From: Riemerella anatipestifer_E
GTDB taxonomy: Bacteria; Bacteroidota; Bacteroidia; Flavobacteriales; Weeksellaceae
Direction of reading: 5' to 3'
Length of the DNA stretch: 64,000 nt
Assembly (NCBI RefSeq): GCF_009932355.1
Contig: NZ_LEKU01000010.1
Span: 1 to 64,000 of the forward strand
The first letter of the stretch is position 1. Every line of letters starts with the position of its first letter. The translations under genes were made by a program, and so were the position numbers. The notes under the pieces were generated by a model. That model did not search any database and was not told the origin of the DNA. It worked only from the letters and a program-made list of their open reading frames with translations. Below are positions 35,794 to 44,320 of the stretch, one piece after another.

Positions 35794-36588
35794 TTATTTT
35801 AAAATTAATTCTTTAATTAGGATATAAACTCCCATACCTAACACAAACCAACCAAAAGCAGGTTTGAGTTTTTTACCATCTACTCTTTTAGATAAAGCTA
35901 AGCCTAATAAAACTCCTAGAATAGATAGCCCCGTAAAAGATAAGAGAAATTGCCAGTCTATGGCAACTTTGTCTAAAGAGCTTATAAAACCTATGGTACT
36001 ACTAAGTGTAATAATCAGTAGCGAGGTACCAATAGCTTCCTTCATTTTTAACCCTAAAATCATTACCAAAGCAGGAATGATAAGAAATCCTCCGCCAGCA
36101 CCTACCAGCCCTGTAATAATGCCCACCAATAGCCCTTGAGAAATAAGCATCATATTTCTAGCGGGAGAAGCTGCTAGAGTGTGAGGTTCAGCTTTACTCC
36201 CTACAATCATTTTGTAGGAAGCCAAAAGCATTAGTGAGGCAAATAAAATGAGAAGGAACATATCTTTAGTAAGACAAATACCCCAACGGTTGATGATGTA
36301 TTCGGGTAGATGTGGCACAACCACTCTCCTAGAGAAAAGCACTCCTAAGACGGAAGGGATACCAAATAGTAAAGCAGTATTGAGGTGTATTTGTTTCTCT
36401 TTAAAATGTCCCAAAGAGCCTACTAATCCGTTACAAGCAACCACAAATAAAGAGAGTGTGGTTGAAGTAACGGCATCTAACCCAAAAAGGTAGGCAAAAA
36501 CAGGAACGCTTAAAATACTACCGCCACCGCCCATAAGACCGAGTACCAAACCAATGATGACAGCAAAAAAATAACCTAGTAGCTCCAT
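35794..36588 (-). CDS. TauE/SafE family sulfite exporter
   Basis: A 264-residue inner-membrane protein with about eight helices. It shows the duplicated TauE/SafE motif (GLMGGGGSILSVP near residue 18, GLVGAGGGFLIIPAL near residue 160). It likely exports sulfite or a related sulfur anion. It is the first gene of a three-gene sulfur cluster, 13 bases before the CstB-like gene, with a -7 promoter box just upstream. Confidence 0.88.
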   Translation of the reverse strand: MELLGYFFAVIIGLVLGLMGGGGSILSVPVFAYLFGLDAVTSTTLSLFVVACNGLVGSLGHFKEKQIHLNTALLFGIPSVLGVLFSRRVVVPHLPEYIINRWGICLTKDMFLLILFASLMLLASYKMIVGSKAEPHTLAASPARNMMLISQGLLVGIITGLVGAGGGFLIIPALVMILGLKMKEAIGTSLLIITLSSTIGFISSLDKVAIDWQFLLSFTGLSILGVLLGLALSKRVDGKKLKPAFGWFVLGMGVYILIKELILK

Positions 36589-36597
36589 AATTTTCTA

Positions 36598-36605
36598 CAA
36601 AGGTA
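36598..36605 (-). promoter_or_regulatory. Promoter -7 element of the sulfur operon
   Basis: The minus strand reads TACCTTTG, matching TAnnTTTG, 9 bases before the TauE start. No repressor gene lies beside it. Confidence 0.5.
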
Positions 36606-36658
36606 AGACTTCCACTCTACAAGTTATGAAACTTGGGTTACAGAAGTCCATTTTTGGA

Positions 36659-37102
36659 TTAGGCTATTTCCATAATTTCAATTTGATGAGAGCCAAAATC
36701 AACTTTATCTCCTACTTTAGTCTCTTTTATTTTTGAATAAATAGGAGCCTCTTCGGAAATACAAATTACATCTTTTCCTTCATATTTGAACGGTGGCACT
36801 GAGATTCCAATAAAAATATAACTTTTGTCGGTTTTAATAAGGCAACCACTTTCAATACTTGTATGGTGTTCTTGAGCGGAATGTTCTATGAATGCTAAAT
36901 GATTTTTTGCCGTATTTGCCATCTGTTCAAACCTAAGCTGCATATCTTTAGCCTCTGTTTGATGTGAAAAGTCTTCAGGGTCGTGAGTAGCATCTTCATC
37001 TATGTCAGACTCTATACGGTAACGCTCTACAGATTTTTGTAGGTTATCCACTATCTTTTGTTGCTCGTTAGCAATAGCTTTTAAAATGATTTCTTTTTCC
37101 AT
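36659..37102 (-). CDS. GreA/GreB-like transcription factor
   Basis: A 147-residue Gre-type factor from ATG 37102. The N-terminal coiled coil (about 1-75) carries an acidic tip region (DIDEDATHDPEDF, residues about 32-44), and the C-terminal domain has the Gre-like beta fold with ending KETKVGDKVDFGSHQIEIMEIA. It probably enters the RNA polymerase secondary channel. Whether it stimulates transcript cleavage is not known. A longer frame reaches 37150, but ATG 37102 follows a -7 box. Confidence 0.68.
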   Translation of the reverse strand: MEKEIILKAIANEQQKIVDNLQKSVERYRIESDIDEDATHDPEDFSHQTEAKDMQLRFEQMANTAKNHLAFIEHSAQEHHTSIESGCLIKTDKSYIFIGISVPPFKYEGKDVICISEEAPIYSKIKETKVGDKVDFGSHQIEIMEIA

Positions 37103-37127
37103 AAGGATTATATCTTTTATAGAGTAA

Positions 37128-37135
37128 CAAATATA
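37128..37135 (-). promoter_or_regulatory. Promoter -7 element for the Gre-like gene
   Basis: The minus strand reads TATATTTG, 25 bases before ATG 37102. Confidence 0.5.
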
Positions 37136-37247
37136 AGCAAAATCTACCATATTTAGGACTGGTTTGTCCTAGATGAGATTATTTAAGATAGATAAAAGAG
37201 CTATTATTCAGTTTTATTTCTTAATTTTATCCATCAAAAAATGTAAA

Positions 37248-38798
37248 ATGGCAGACAAAACTAAATTTATAGAAGAACTAAGCAGTAGATATAGCTCCAA
37301 AGGAGATAGTATTATCCTAGGGAAGGGAATGCTAGATGGAGAGGTAATAAAAGAGGTAGATGTAAAACTTCCGTTAAAAACCTTAAACCGTCATGGTCTT
37401 ATAGCTGGGGCTACAGGAACAGGAAAAACGAAGACCATACAGGTCTTTGTAGAACAACTTTCTCATGCAGGAATACCGTCTTTAGTAATGGATATTAAAG
37501 GTGATTTTTCAGGAATAGCAGAGGCAGGGGAGGAAAATAACATTATTAAAGAACGCTATGCTAAAACAGAGTTACCGTATAAAGCTCAGCCTTTTCCAGT
37601 GGAGTTAATGACGATTTCTGGAGCTAAAGGTGTTCAGTTGAGGGCTATGGTTACAGAATTTGGACCAGTACTACTTAGTAAAATATTGGGGCTTAATGAT
37701 ACTCAAAGTAGTATTATGTCGATAGTCTTTAAATATTGTGATGATAAAGGCTTACCTCTAATTGATTTAGAAGATATTAAAAAAGTATTACAGTATGTAA
37801 CTACGGACGATAATGGTAAGAAAGAAATAGCAGAAAATTACGGCTCTATTGCACCAGCATCTTTAGGGGCTATTTTGAGGTCTATTGTAGCTTTAGAGCA
37901 AGAAGGAGCAACAGCTTTCTTCGGAGAGCCTAGCTTTGAGGTTAATGATTTGCTACAAACTAGAGATGGAAAAGGCGTGGTAAATATTATGCGTGTAGAT
38001 GATATTCAGAATAAACCCAACTTATTTTCTACCTTCATGCTGTCTTTGTTTGCCGAAATTTACCTTACTTTTCCAGAAGAAGGCGATAGTGGAAAACCCA
38101 AATTGGTGCTTTTTATAGATGAAGCTCACTTAATTTTTAAAGAAGCCTCCAAAACCTTGCTTTCACAGATAGAAACTATGGTGAAACTTATCCGTTCTAA
38201 AGGGGTTGGTATTTATTTTATTACTCAAATACCTGGAGATGTGCCAGAGAATGTTTTGAGTCAGCTAGGTCTTAAGATTCAGCACGCATTGAGAGGATTT
38301 ACAGCTAAAGATAGAAAAGAAATAGAAAAAGCCATACAAAACTATCCTGTTACAGAGTATTATAAGGCTGAAGAACTCATCCAAAATTTAGGAATAGGAG
38401 AGGCGTTTGTAACGGCATTAGATGAAAAAGGTATCCCAACACCTTTGGTGCAGACTTATCTTATTTCGCCAGAAAGTAGAATGGGAGTATTAACGGCTAC
38501 CGAGATAGATAATCTAACGGCAGGGTCAGCTTTAGTTAAGAAATATCAGAATAGTATAGATAAAGAAAGTGCTTACGAGATTTTATCTAAAAGAATGGTC
38601 CCTGTAGCCGAGGGAAGTCAGGCGTCTCAAGAAGTACCTAAAACAACCGTGACTAAAGAACAAGAAGAACCTAGCATATTTGATACTGTATTGAAAAGTC
38701 CTATGGCTAAAACCTTTGGTACAACTCTAATGAGAGAGGGAGCAAAAGCCATACTAGGTATGCTTGGATTAAAATCCACTTCTAGGAGAAGGTACTAA
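37248..38798 (+). CDS. HerA-like ATPase (DUF853 family)
   Basis: A 516-residue cytoplasmic P-loop ATPase. Walker A is AGATGTGKTKT (near residue 58), and Walker B with LVLFIDEAH lies near residue 285. The C-terminal region has the arginine-finger-like segment FTAKDRKEI. It is related to HerA/YjgR helicase-like proteins; a physiological substrate is not known. I chose ATG 37248 (MADKTKFIEEL) over 37173 because it follows the natural family start. A strong terminator follows. Confidence 0.82.
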   Translation: MADKTKFIEELSSRYSSKGDSIILGKGMLDGEVIKEVDVKLPLKTLNRHGLIAGATGTGKTKTIQVFVEQLSHAGIPSLVMDIKGDFSGIAEAGEENNIIKERYAKTELPYKAQPFPVELMTISGAKGVQLRAMVTEFGPVLLSKILGLNDTQSSIMSIVFKYCDDKGLPLIDLEDIKKVLQYVTTDDNGKKEIAENYGSIAPASLGAILRSIVALEQEGATAFFGEPSFEVNDLLQTRDGKGVVNIMRVDDIQNKPNLFSTFMLSLFAEIYLTFPEEGDSGKPKLVLFIDEAHLIFKEASKTLLSQIETMVKLIRSKGVGIYFITQIPGDVPENVLSQLGLKIQHALRGFTAKDRKEIEKAIQNYPVTEYYKAEELIQNLGIGEAFVTALDEKGIPTPLVQTYLISPESRMGVLTATEIDNLTAGSALVKKYQNSIDKESAYEILSKRMVPVAEGSQASQEVPKTTVTKEQEEPSIFDTVLKSPMAKTFGTTLMREGAKAILGMLGLKSTSRRRY

Positions 38799-38825
38799 AA
38801 GTTAATATCATAACCTGTAAAATTG

Positions 38826-38857
38826 AATGATTCAGATTTAATCTGAATCATTTTTTT
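38826..38857 (+). terminator. Terminator after the HerA-like gene
   Basis: 13-base arms (AATGATTCAGATT / AATCTGAATCATT) with a one-base loop are followed by a T run. Strong intrinsic terminator. Confidence 0.9.
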
Positions 38858-38874
38858 GTGGATTAAACGGTGGT

Positions 38875-38882
38875 TAAATTTG
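38875..38882 (+). promoter_or_regulatory. Promoter -7 element for the exonuclease
   Basis: TAAATTTG matches TAnnTTTG. The first ATG (38889) of a small leader ORF lies 6 bases downstream; the exonuclease starts at 38952. Confidence 0.5.
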
Positions 38883-38888
38883 CATTTA

Positions 38889-38951
38889 ATGAAAAATATC
38901 CGCAAGTTTGCACCCTTTGATATTGTGAGATTGTTTTATTTTAAAAACTAA
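38889..38951 (+). CDS. 20-codon leader ORF, candidate
   Basis: A short frame (MKNIRKFAPFDIVRLFYFKN) starts just after the promoter and ends in TAA immediately before the exonuclease ATG at 38952, with no gap. This head-to-tail arrangement suits translational coupling or reinitiation. The frame is very short and may be chance. Confidence 0.25.
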   Translation: MKNIRKFAPFDIVRLFYFKN

Positions 38952-40175
38952 ATGTATTCGGTAATAGATATAGAGAGTAATGGTGGTGCATTCCGAGAGG
39001 AGTGTATTATAGAGGTCGCTATCTATCGTTATGATGGGCATAAGATAGTAGACCAATTTATCTCTATGGTAAATCCAGAAGCCGATATTTCTCATTTTGT
39101 GCAAAAACTGACAGGCATCACGCCTAAAATGGTTAAAACTGCTCCCAAGTTCCACGAAATTGCCAAAAGAATTATAGAAATCACCGAGGGGAGCACCTTA
39201 GTAGGGCATAATGTAGATTTTGATTATAGAATGTTGAGGCAATCTTTTAAGAGGTTGGGCTATCATTTCAGTATAGAAACATTAGACACAATACCTTTAG
39301 CCAAAAAACTTATTCCTAATGAAGAAAGTTATTCTTTGGGGAAATTGGTAAAATCTTTAGGAATACCTTTAGCAGAGCATCACAGGGCAAGTAGTGATGC
39401 TAGAGCAACGCTGGACCTTTTTAAACTGCTAATGACTAAGGATAAAGATAACGAGATTATCCAATCCCATTTTGAGGAAGCTAATGCAAAAACCTACCTC
39501 AATAAAGTTAAAACACTTACCCAAGATTTACCAGCAGAACGAGGGATTATTTATTTCCAAGATGCTGAAGGTAAGGTCATTTTATCCGAGGCTACAGATG
39601 GTATTTATAAGTTTGCGAAGAAGGTATTTAATGCTAAATCTAAAAAGTGGCAAAAAATACAAAACGAAGTAGAACAGATTTCCTATGAACTAGTGGCGTC
39701 AGAGTTGTTTGCAAAGCTGATTATGAATACTAAAGGTCTTACCAAAACGATACATTTGCCGTATGGACTTTTTTTTGAAAATGATGAATGGTTAGTCAAA
39801 CGAGTGCGTAGAGATATGCCGTTATTGCCTATGATTAAATTTAAAACCCATTCGCAGGGGAGAAAGGTGCTTAATTTTATTAAAAATCACGAAGTTTTAA
39901 ACCACAAAGAAACTCTTGAACAGTTTTTAAGTTTTAAAGATAAAAATATCCTTCTTACAGGACAGGGCAGGACGAGAGGCGAAAAATCGTTTTTGTTGAT
40001 AGAAAAAGGGCAAGTGTCGGGCTATGGATTTTACGATTGGTACCACCAAATAAGCACTTACGATAAACTTTCGAAGTTAAAAATAAAAGTAGACAAAGTT
40101 TCCTCTGATTTGAAAAACGAAATAAAGTTAGCCCTGCTCAGAAATGAGTTTAAAACACAAGAGATTCCTAGCTAA
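38952..40175 (+). CDS. DnaQ-like 3'-5' exonuclease with degenerate GIY-YIG-like C-terminal region
   Basis: A 407-residue protein. The N-terminal DEDD exonuclease domain (about 1-175) has DIESNGG (Exo I, residues 5-11), VGHNVDFDYRML (Exo II, about 84-95) and HRASSDARATL (Exo III, about 147-157). From about residue 195, LPAERGIIYFQDAEGKVILS resembles the start of a UvrC/Cho GIY-YIG domain, but the second motif (YVGKS) and the catalytic Arg are lost. The following KKWQKIQNEVEQISYELVASELFAKLI fits the same domain. Probably a repair exonuclease with a structural remnant domain. recN follows 44 bases later. Confidence 0.78.
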   Translation: MYSVIDIESNGGAFREECIIEVAIYRYDGHKIVDQFISMVNPEADISHFVQKLTGITPKMVKTAPKFHEIAKRIIEITEGSTLVGHNVDFDYRMLRQSFKRLGYHFSIETLDTIPLAKKLIPNEESYSLGKLVKSLGIPLAEHHRASSDARATLDLFKLLMTKDKDNEIIQSHFEEANAKTYLNKVKTLTQDLPAERGIIYFQDAEGKVILSEATDGIYKFAKKVFNAKSKKWQKIQNEVEQISYELVASELFAKLIMNTKGLTKTIHLPYGLFFENDEWLVKRVRRDMPLLPMIKFKTHSQGRKVLNFIKNHEVLNHKETLEQFLSFKDKNILLTGQGRTRGEKSFLLIEKGQVSGYGFYDWYHQISTYDKLSKLKIKVDKVSSDLKNEIKLALLRNEFKTQEIPS

Positions 40176-40206
40176 TATTTTCTTTCAGAGCTGAAAGTTA
40201 AATTCG

Positions 40207-40214
40207 TATTTTTG
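40207..40214 (+). promoter_or_regulatory. Promoter -7 element abutting recN
   Basis: TATTTTTG matches TAnnTTTG and ends 5 bases before the recN ATG at 40220. The transcription start should fall at or beside the start codon (leaderless candidate). Confidence 0.5.
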
Positions 40215-40219
40215 TACTT

Positions 40220-41869
40220 ATGCTAAATAAAATTTACATACAGAACTTTGCCCTTATAGATAAGCTAAGTCTAAATCTTAATAAAGGTTTGCAGGTTATT
40301 ACAGGAGAAACGGGAGCTGGTAAATCTATTATTTTAGGAGCTTTAAGGCTGATTCTTGGTGAGAGAGCCGACCTAAAAGCCGTGGCAGACACAGAACAAA
40401 AAAGTGTTGTAGAGGCTGAGTTTGAAGTTTCTAACGACTTAAAATCCTTTTTTGATGAGAATGATTTAGACTTTGAAAATTCCACCATCATTAGACGAGA
40501 AATTCTCCCAAGTGGCAAATCTAGGGCTTTTGTGAACGATGTTCCTGTAACATTAGATGTTCTTAAAAATTTGTCATCTAAGTTGGTGGATATACATTCG
40601 CAGTTTGAAACTTCGTTGTTATTTACGGAGGCTTATCAATTTAGAATTATAGATGGCATTGCACAAAATCAGTCTATTTTAGCAGAATATCAAAAGACTT
40701 TTTCGGCTTATCAGAATTTAAAGAAGGATTTAGAAGAAGCTCAAAATCATTTATCAGAAGGGCTTAAAGAGCGAGATTATAAATCTTTTCTACTCCAAGA
40801 ATTAGAAGAATTAGCCTTAGATAAAATAGATTTTGAAGAGGTTAAAAACCAGTTGAACACACAAGAAAATGCGGAATTTATATCGGAGAATTTAGCTGCG
40901 GTGATTTCTCGTTTTCATCAAGAGGAGATTGGGGTATTAGATGCTTTGGCGGACGCTAAAACGAAACTGTATAGAGTATCGGAGGCTTCCTCTCAGTTTG
41001 ATGAGGTGAGTCAGCGTTTAGAATCTGTATTTGAGGAGTTTAAAGATATTGTAAGCGAAGTAGAAAATCAGGCAGAAAAAATAGAAATGAATCCACATTT
41101 ACTATCTGAACTTACAACGATAGTTAATAAAATCAATACACTATTTGTAAAGCATCAAGTAGATACAGTGGAGGATTTGTTGGCTATTAAAAATAAACTG
41201 TCCGAAGAGCAAAATAGCTTTGATACATTAGAGCAGAAGATAGATGATATTACTAAAAAGTTGGAACAATCTTTAGCTCAGTTAGAAGTGTTGTCAAAAG
41301 AATTGTCTTCAACTAGGATTAAAGCCAGCCTTGTGTTCAAAGATAAAATAGAGCAACTGCTGAAACAATTAGGTCTGGAGAAAGCCAAGATAGAAGTTAG
41401 TCTTTCGGAGGCGGAAACATTTAATTCCTTTGGGAAAGAAAACATCAATATTTTATTTCAAGCCAATACAGGATTTCCGCTTAAACCTATACAGACGGCA
41501 ATTTCTGGTGGAGAGCGTTCTAGAGTGATGCTGAGCGTTAAGAAAATAATGGCAGAAACAACAGCTTTACCAACTTTAATTCTTGACGAAATAGATACAG
41601 GTGTTTCTGGAAGGGTAGCTGAAGAAATAGGAAAGGTGATGAAAGAAATGGCCAAAGATATGCAACTGATAGTGATTACCCATTTAGCACAGGTAGCGGC
41701 TAAAGGACACCATAATTACAAAGTGGTTAAAAGCGAGGTGGAAGGCAGAACGCAGTCTAGAATTATCTTGTTGTCAGAAGATGAAAAACTACACGAGATA
41801 GCCCAGATTTTATCAGGAGCGAAGGTTACAGATGCTGCTCTAGAACAGGCTAAGGAGCTGATGAAATAA
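40220..41869 (+). CDS. recN: DNA repair protein RecN
   Basis: A 549-residue SMC-like ATPase for double-strand-break repair. Walker A is TGETGAGKSIIL (near residue 30). A long coiled coil (about 150-360) separates it from the signature ISGGERSRVML (near residue 430) and Walker B LILDEIDTGVSG (near residue 453). Full length with a good start. It has its own -7 box 6 bases before the ATG. It lies just after the exonuclease gene, both in DNA repair. Confidence 0.94.
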   Translation: MLNKIYIQNFALIDKLSLNLNKGLQVITGETGAGKSIILGALRLILGERADLKAVADTEQKSVVEAEFEVSNDLKSFFDENDLDFENSTIIRREILPSGKSRAFVNDVPVTLDVLKNLSSKLVDIHSQFETSLLFTEAYQFRIIDGIAQNQSILAEYQKTFSAYQNLKKDLEEAQNHLSEGLKERDYKSFLLQELEELALDKIDFEEVKNQLNTQENAEFISENLAAVISRFHQEEIGVLDALADAKTKLYRVSEASSQFDEVSQRLESVFEEFKDIVSEVENQAEKIEMNPHLLSELTTIVNKINTLFVKHQVDTVEDLLAIKNKLSEEQNSFDTLEQKIDDITKKLEQSLAQLEVLSKELSSTRIKASLVFKDKIEQLLKQLGLEKAKIEVSLSEAETFNSFGKENINILFQANTGFPLKPIQTAISGGERSRVMLSVKKIMAETTALPTLILDEIDTGVSGRVAEEIGKVMKEMAKDMQLIVITHLAQVAAKGHHNYKVVKSEVEGRTQSRIILLSEDEKLHEIAQILSGAKVTDAALEQAKELMK

Positions 41870-41947
41870 AAAACAGATGTTTTAGTAAATTATGTTGTAA
41901 CAAATCTGATGATTTTACTACTTATTGTTTAGAATAAAATTTTAATT

Positions 41948-42811
41948 ATGAAAAAAATAAATCTTTTAGTATTACTTCTTTTAGTGGGATTGTTTTCTGC
42001 ACAGGAAGTTAATCGTTTCTTTTATGAAATGACTTTTAAGCCAAGCAAAGATTCTGCTAACAAGGTGGAAAAAGAGCTTACGGTATTAGATGTGTGGAAA
42101 GATAAATCGGTTTATAGAGATTATATGGCGGTTTCTCAAGATTCGCTGATGAAGGCTTTTATGGAACAAGTTAAGAAAACAGGTAATATGTTTGACCAAG
42201 AAAAATTTGGATTAAAACAAGGTAAATTTACTTATTCCATAGTAAAGCCTTACCCAATTAAAGAGGTGGCTTATGAAGACTTTATTTTGGAAAAAAAGTT
42301 TGTATATAAAGAGCCTGTAAAGCTAGATTGGAAAATAGAAACAGAAAAAGCAACCATAGAAAATTACTCTACACAAAAAGCAACCGCTTCTTTCGGTGGA
42401 AGAAATTGGATAGCTTGGTTTACTACAGATATTCCTTTTGCTGATGGACCGTATAAATTTTATGGTTTACCGGGGCTTATTGTTAAAATAGAAGATACCC
42501 AAAACCATTATCAGTGGGTGCTTAAAGGAAATGAGAAACTTTCTGAAGAAAAAGCAACGCCATACTCTGAAAAAATGATGAAAGAATTTGGTATGGGGAA
42601 TGGTATTGAGGTAACTCGCGAGAAGTTTGATAAAGCTTATCAAGCCTATAAACAAGACCCTTTTGCTTCTATCAAAACACATTTTAATAATCCGGCAATG
42701 AAAGAGTATAAACTTCCAGATGGTTCTTATTTTGTAGATAAAATAAAAGAAGCAGAAGTGAAACTGAAAAAGTTTTTAAACGAAAATAATAATCCTATTG
42801 AACTAAAATAG
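41948..42811 (+). CDS. GLPGLI family exported protein
   Basis: A 287-residue exported protein with a signal peptide (about 1-18, ending LFSAQ) and the family motif YGLPGLIVKIED near residue 173. GLPGLI proteins are numerous in Bacteroidetes and of unknown function, often near TonB receptors. A terminator follows. Confidence 0.88.
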   Translation: MKKINLLVLLLLVGLFSAQEVNRFFYEMTFKPSKDSANKVEKELTVLDVWKDKSVYRDYMAVSQDSLMKAFMEQVKKTGNMFDQEKFGLKQGKFTYSIVKPYPIKEVAYEDFILEKKFVYKEPVKLDWKIETEKATIENYSTQKATASFGGRNWIAWFTTDIPFADGPYKFYGLPGLIVKIEDTQNHYQWVLKGNEKLSEEKATPYSEKMMKEFGMGNGIEVTREKFDKAYQAYKQDPFASIKTHFNNPAMKEYKLPDGSYFVDKIKEAEVKLKKFLNENNNPIELK

Positions 42812-42840
42812 GCTTTTGCTAAGAAAGTAAAATTAGAAGA

Positions 42841-42873
42841 GCAGTACATATAGTTTATTTGTACTGCTTTTTT
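42841..42873 (+). terminator. Terminator after the GLPGLI gene
   Basis: The GCAGTAC and GTACTGC arms with a 13-base loop are followed by six T. Intrinsic terminator. Confidence 0.85.
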
Positions 42874-42900
42874 GTGGGATGTAGAATGTATGAAATTTAT

Positions 42901-42908
42901 TAAATTTG
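42901..42908 (+). promoter_or_regulatory. Promoter -7 element for the small barrel gene
   Basis: TAAATTTG, 19 bases before ATG 42928. TTTG at 42871-42874 could be the -33 box, though the 26-base spacing is long. Confidence 0.45.
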
Positions 42909-42927
42909 CTCCATAAAAATTAGACCT

Positions 42928-43491
42928 ATGAAAAAAATATTTATGTTTTTGAGTTTTATCTGCTTTGCTTGTTTTGTTCAGGCTCAGACGGATTCGTTAA
43001 GTACTAAACCTAAGCCAATCACTTCTATTAGGAGTAATGATGTTATGATTAGTCCTTTTCCTTTAATAGCTGGAGGAGCTATAAATGTTTCTTATGAGAG
43101 ACTTATTGATGATAGTTCTGGTGTTGGTTTAGATATTATTTTAGGTTTAGGAGACATATCTGGTAATAGTCAATTTTCTCCTTATTACAGAAGATATTTT
43201 GGAAAAAAATATGCTTCAGGATTTTTTATAGAAGGTTTTCTTCCTATAACAACCTCTCGTGATGAGAAAATAGATTATTATTATAGTCCTTATAGTTACT
43301 CATTTTATCCTGTATATACAGAATCAACTAATACAACTATAGGTATAGGTTTTGGTATAGGGGGTAAGTGGGTAACGCGTAGTAATATCACTTTTGAAAC
43401 AAGTATCGGTTTGGCAAGGAGATTTACTAAAGGAGAAATGGTAAGTCCTGTGGCAGGAAAGCTGATGTTAGGTGTAGGATATAGATTTTAG
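42928..43491 (+). CDS. Small outer-membrane barrel-like protein
   Basis: A 187-residue exported protein with a signal peptide (about 1-19, ending FVQAQ). The rest alternates hydrophobic and polar residues and ends in GVGYRF, the aromatic C-terminus typical of outer-membrane beta-barrels. The middle has PYYRRYFGKK and Tyr-rich stretches. I do not recognise the exact family. It is a single gene between terminators. Confidence 0.65.
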   Translation: MKKIFMFLSFICFACFVQAQTDSLSTKPKPITSIRSNDVMISPFPLIAGGAINVSYERLIDDSSGVGLDIILGLGDISGNSQFSPYYRRYFGKKYASGFFIEGFLPITTSRDEKIDYYYSPYSYSFYPVYTESTNTTIGIGFGIGGKWVTRSNITFETSIGLARRFTKGEMVSPVAGKLMLGVGYRF

Positions 43492-43516
43492 TAGTGTTTG
43501 TTAAATACAAATAAAA

Positions 43517-43542
43517 AAAGCCTCAAAATTTTTGAGGCTTTC
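43517..43542. terminator. Bidirectional terminator between convergent genes
   Basis: AAAGCCTCAAAA and its complement TTTTGAGGCTTT form a stem with flanking A and T runs. It lies between the barrel gene and the zinc peptidase gene. Confidence 0.85.
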
Positions 43543-43554
43543 TATTTATGATTT

Positions 43555-44238
43555 TTAATCTCTCCTCTCCATTAGCATAGAAGCAAAATAAATTAGCTGA
43601 GCTAATGAGCCTAACGCTGCAACTACATAAGTTCTAGCAGCCCATTTTAGAGAGTCTTCAGCACCAGCATATTCTTCTGTGGTTACAGTGCCTGTACTCT
43701 TTAACCATTTTAAAGCACGATTACTTGCATCGTACTCTACAGGGAGCGTAACGAATGCAAATAATGTTGTTATGGCAAATAGCACAACACCTATAGCTAA
43801 TAGGGTTTTATTGCCACTTGCAGCCATTACTGCAATACCGCCTATAAGGATAAATTGTAACAAGTTAGAACTGATATTAACGATAGGAACTAACTTAGAA
43901 CGAAGTTGTAACATAGAATACCCTACGGCATGTTGTATGGCGTGTCCACACTCGTGGGCGGCAACGGCAGCGGCAGCGGCATTTCTCTGCATATAAACTG
44001 CTTCGGACAGATTTACCGTTTTGTTCATAGGGTTGTAATGGTCTGTAAGTTGCCCAGGTATAGAGACTACCTGAACATCATGTATGCCATTGTCTCTTAA
44101 CATTTTTTCTGCCACTTCTTTACCAGAAAGCCCGTTACTGAGAATTACTTTAGAGTAGTGATTAAACTTTGATTTTAACCTCGCCGAAACAAGCCAACTT
44201 ACTAGAGTGATGATTCCTAAAATAATATAATAACCCAT
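43555..44238 (-). CDS. Membrane zinc metallopeptidase (YugP family)
   Basis: A 227-residue inner-membrane peptidase of the Zn_peptidase_2 family. HECGHAIQHA (near residue 95) carries the HExxH zinc site, and ASNRALKWL near residue 180 gives the later ligand region. There are three or four membrane helices. Physiological substrate unknown. Single gene. Confidence 0.88.
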   Translation of the reverse strand: MGYYIILGIITLVSWLVSARLKSKFNHYSKVILSNGLSGKEVAEKMLRDNGIHDVQVVSIPGQLTDHYNPMNKTVNLSEAVYMQRNAAAAAVAAHECGHAIQHAVGYSMLQLRSKLVPIVNISSNLLQFILIGGIAVMAASGNKTLLAIGVVLFAITTLFAFVTLPVEYDASNRALKWLKSTGTVTTEEYAGAEDSLKWAARTYVVAALGSLAQLIYFASMLMERRD

Positions 44239-44291
44239 AATAATTTAATTTTTAGCCACTATTTAGAAAAAATTATGCCAAACTTTTATGT

Positions 44292-44299
44292 TATATTTG
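44292..44299 (+). promoter_or_regulatory. Promoter -7 element for the acetyltransferase-like gene
   Basis: TATATTTG, 21 bases before ATG 44321. Confidence 0.5.
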
Positions 44300-44320
44300 C
44301 TGTGAAAAAATGACCGAAAT

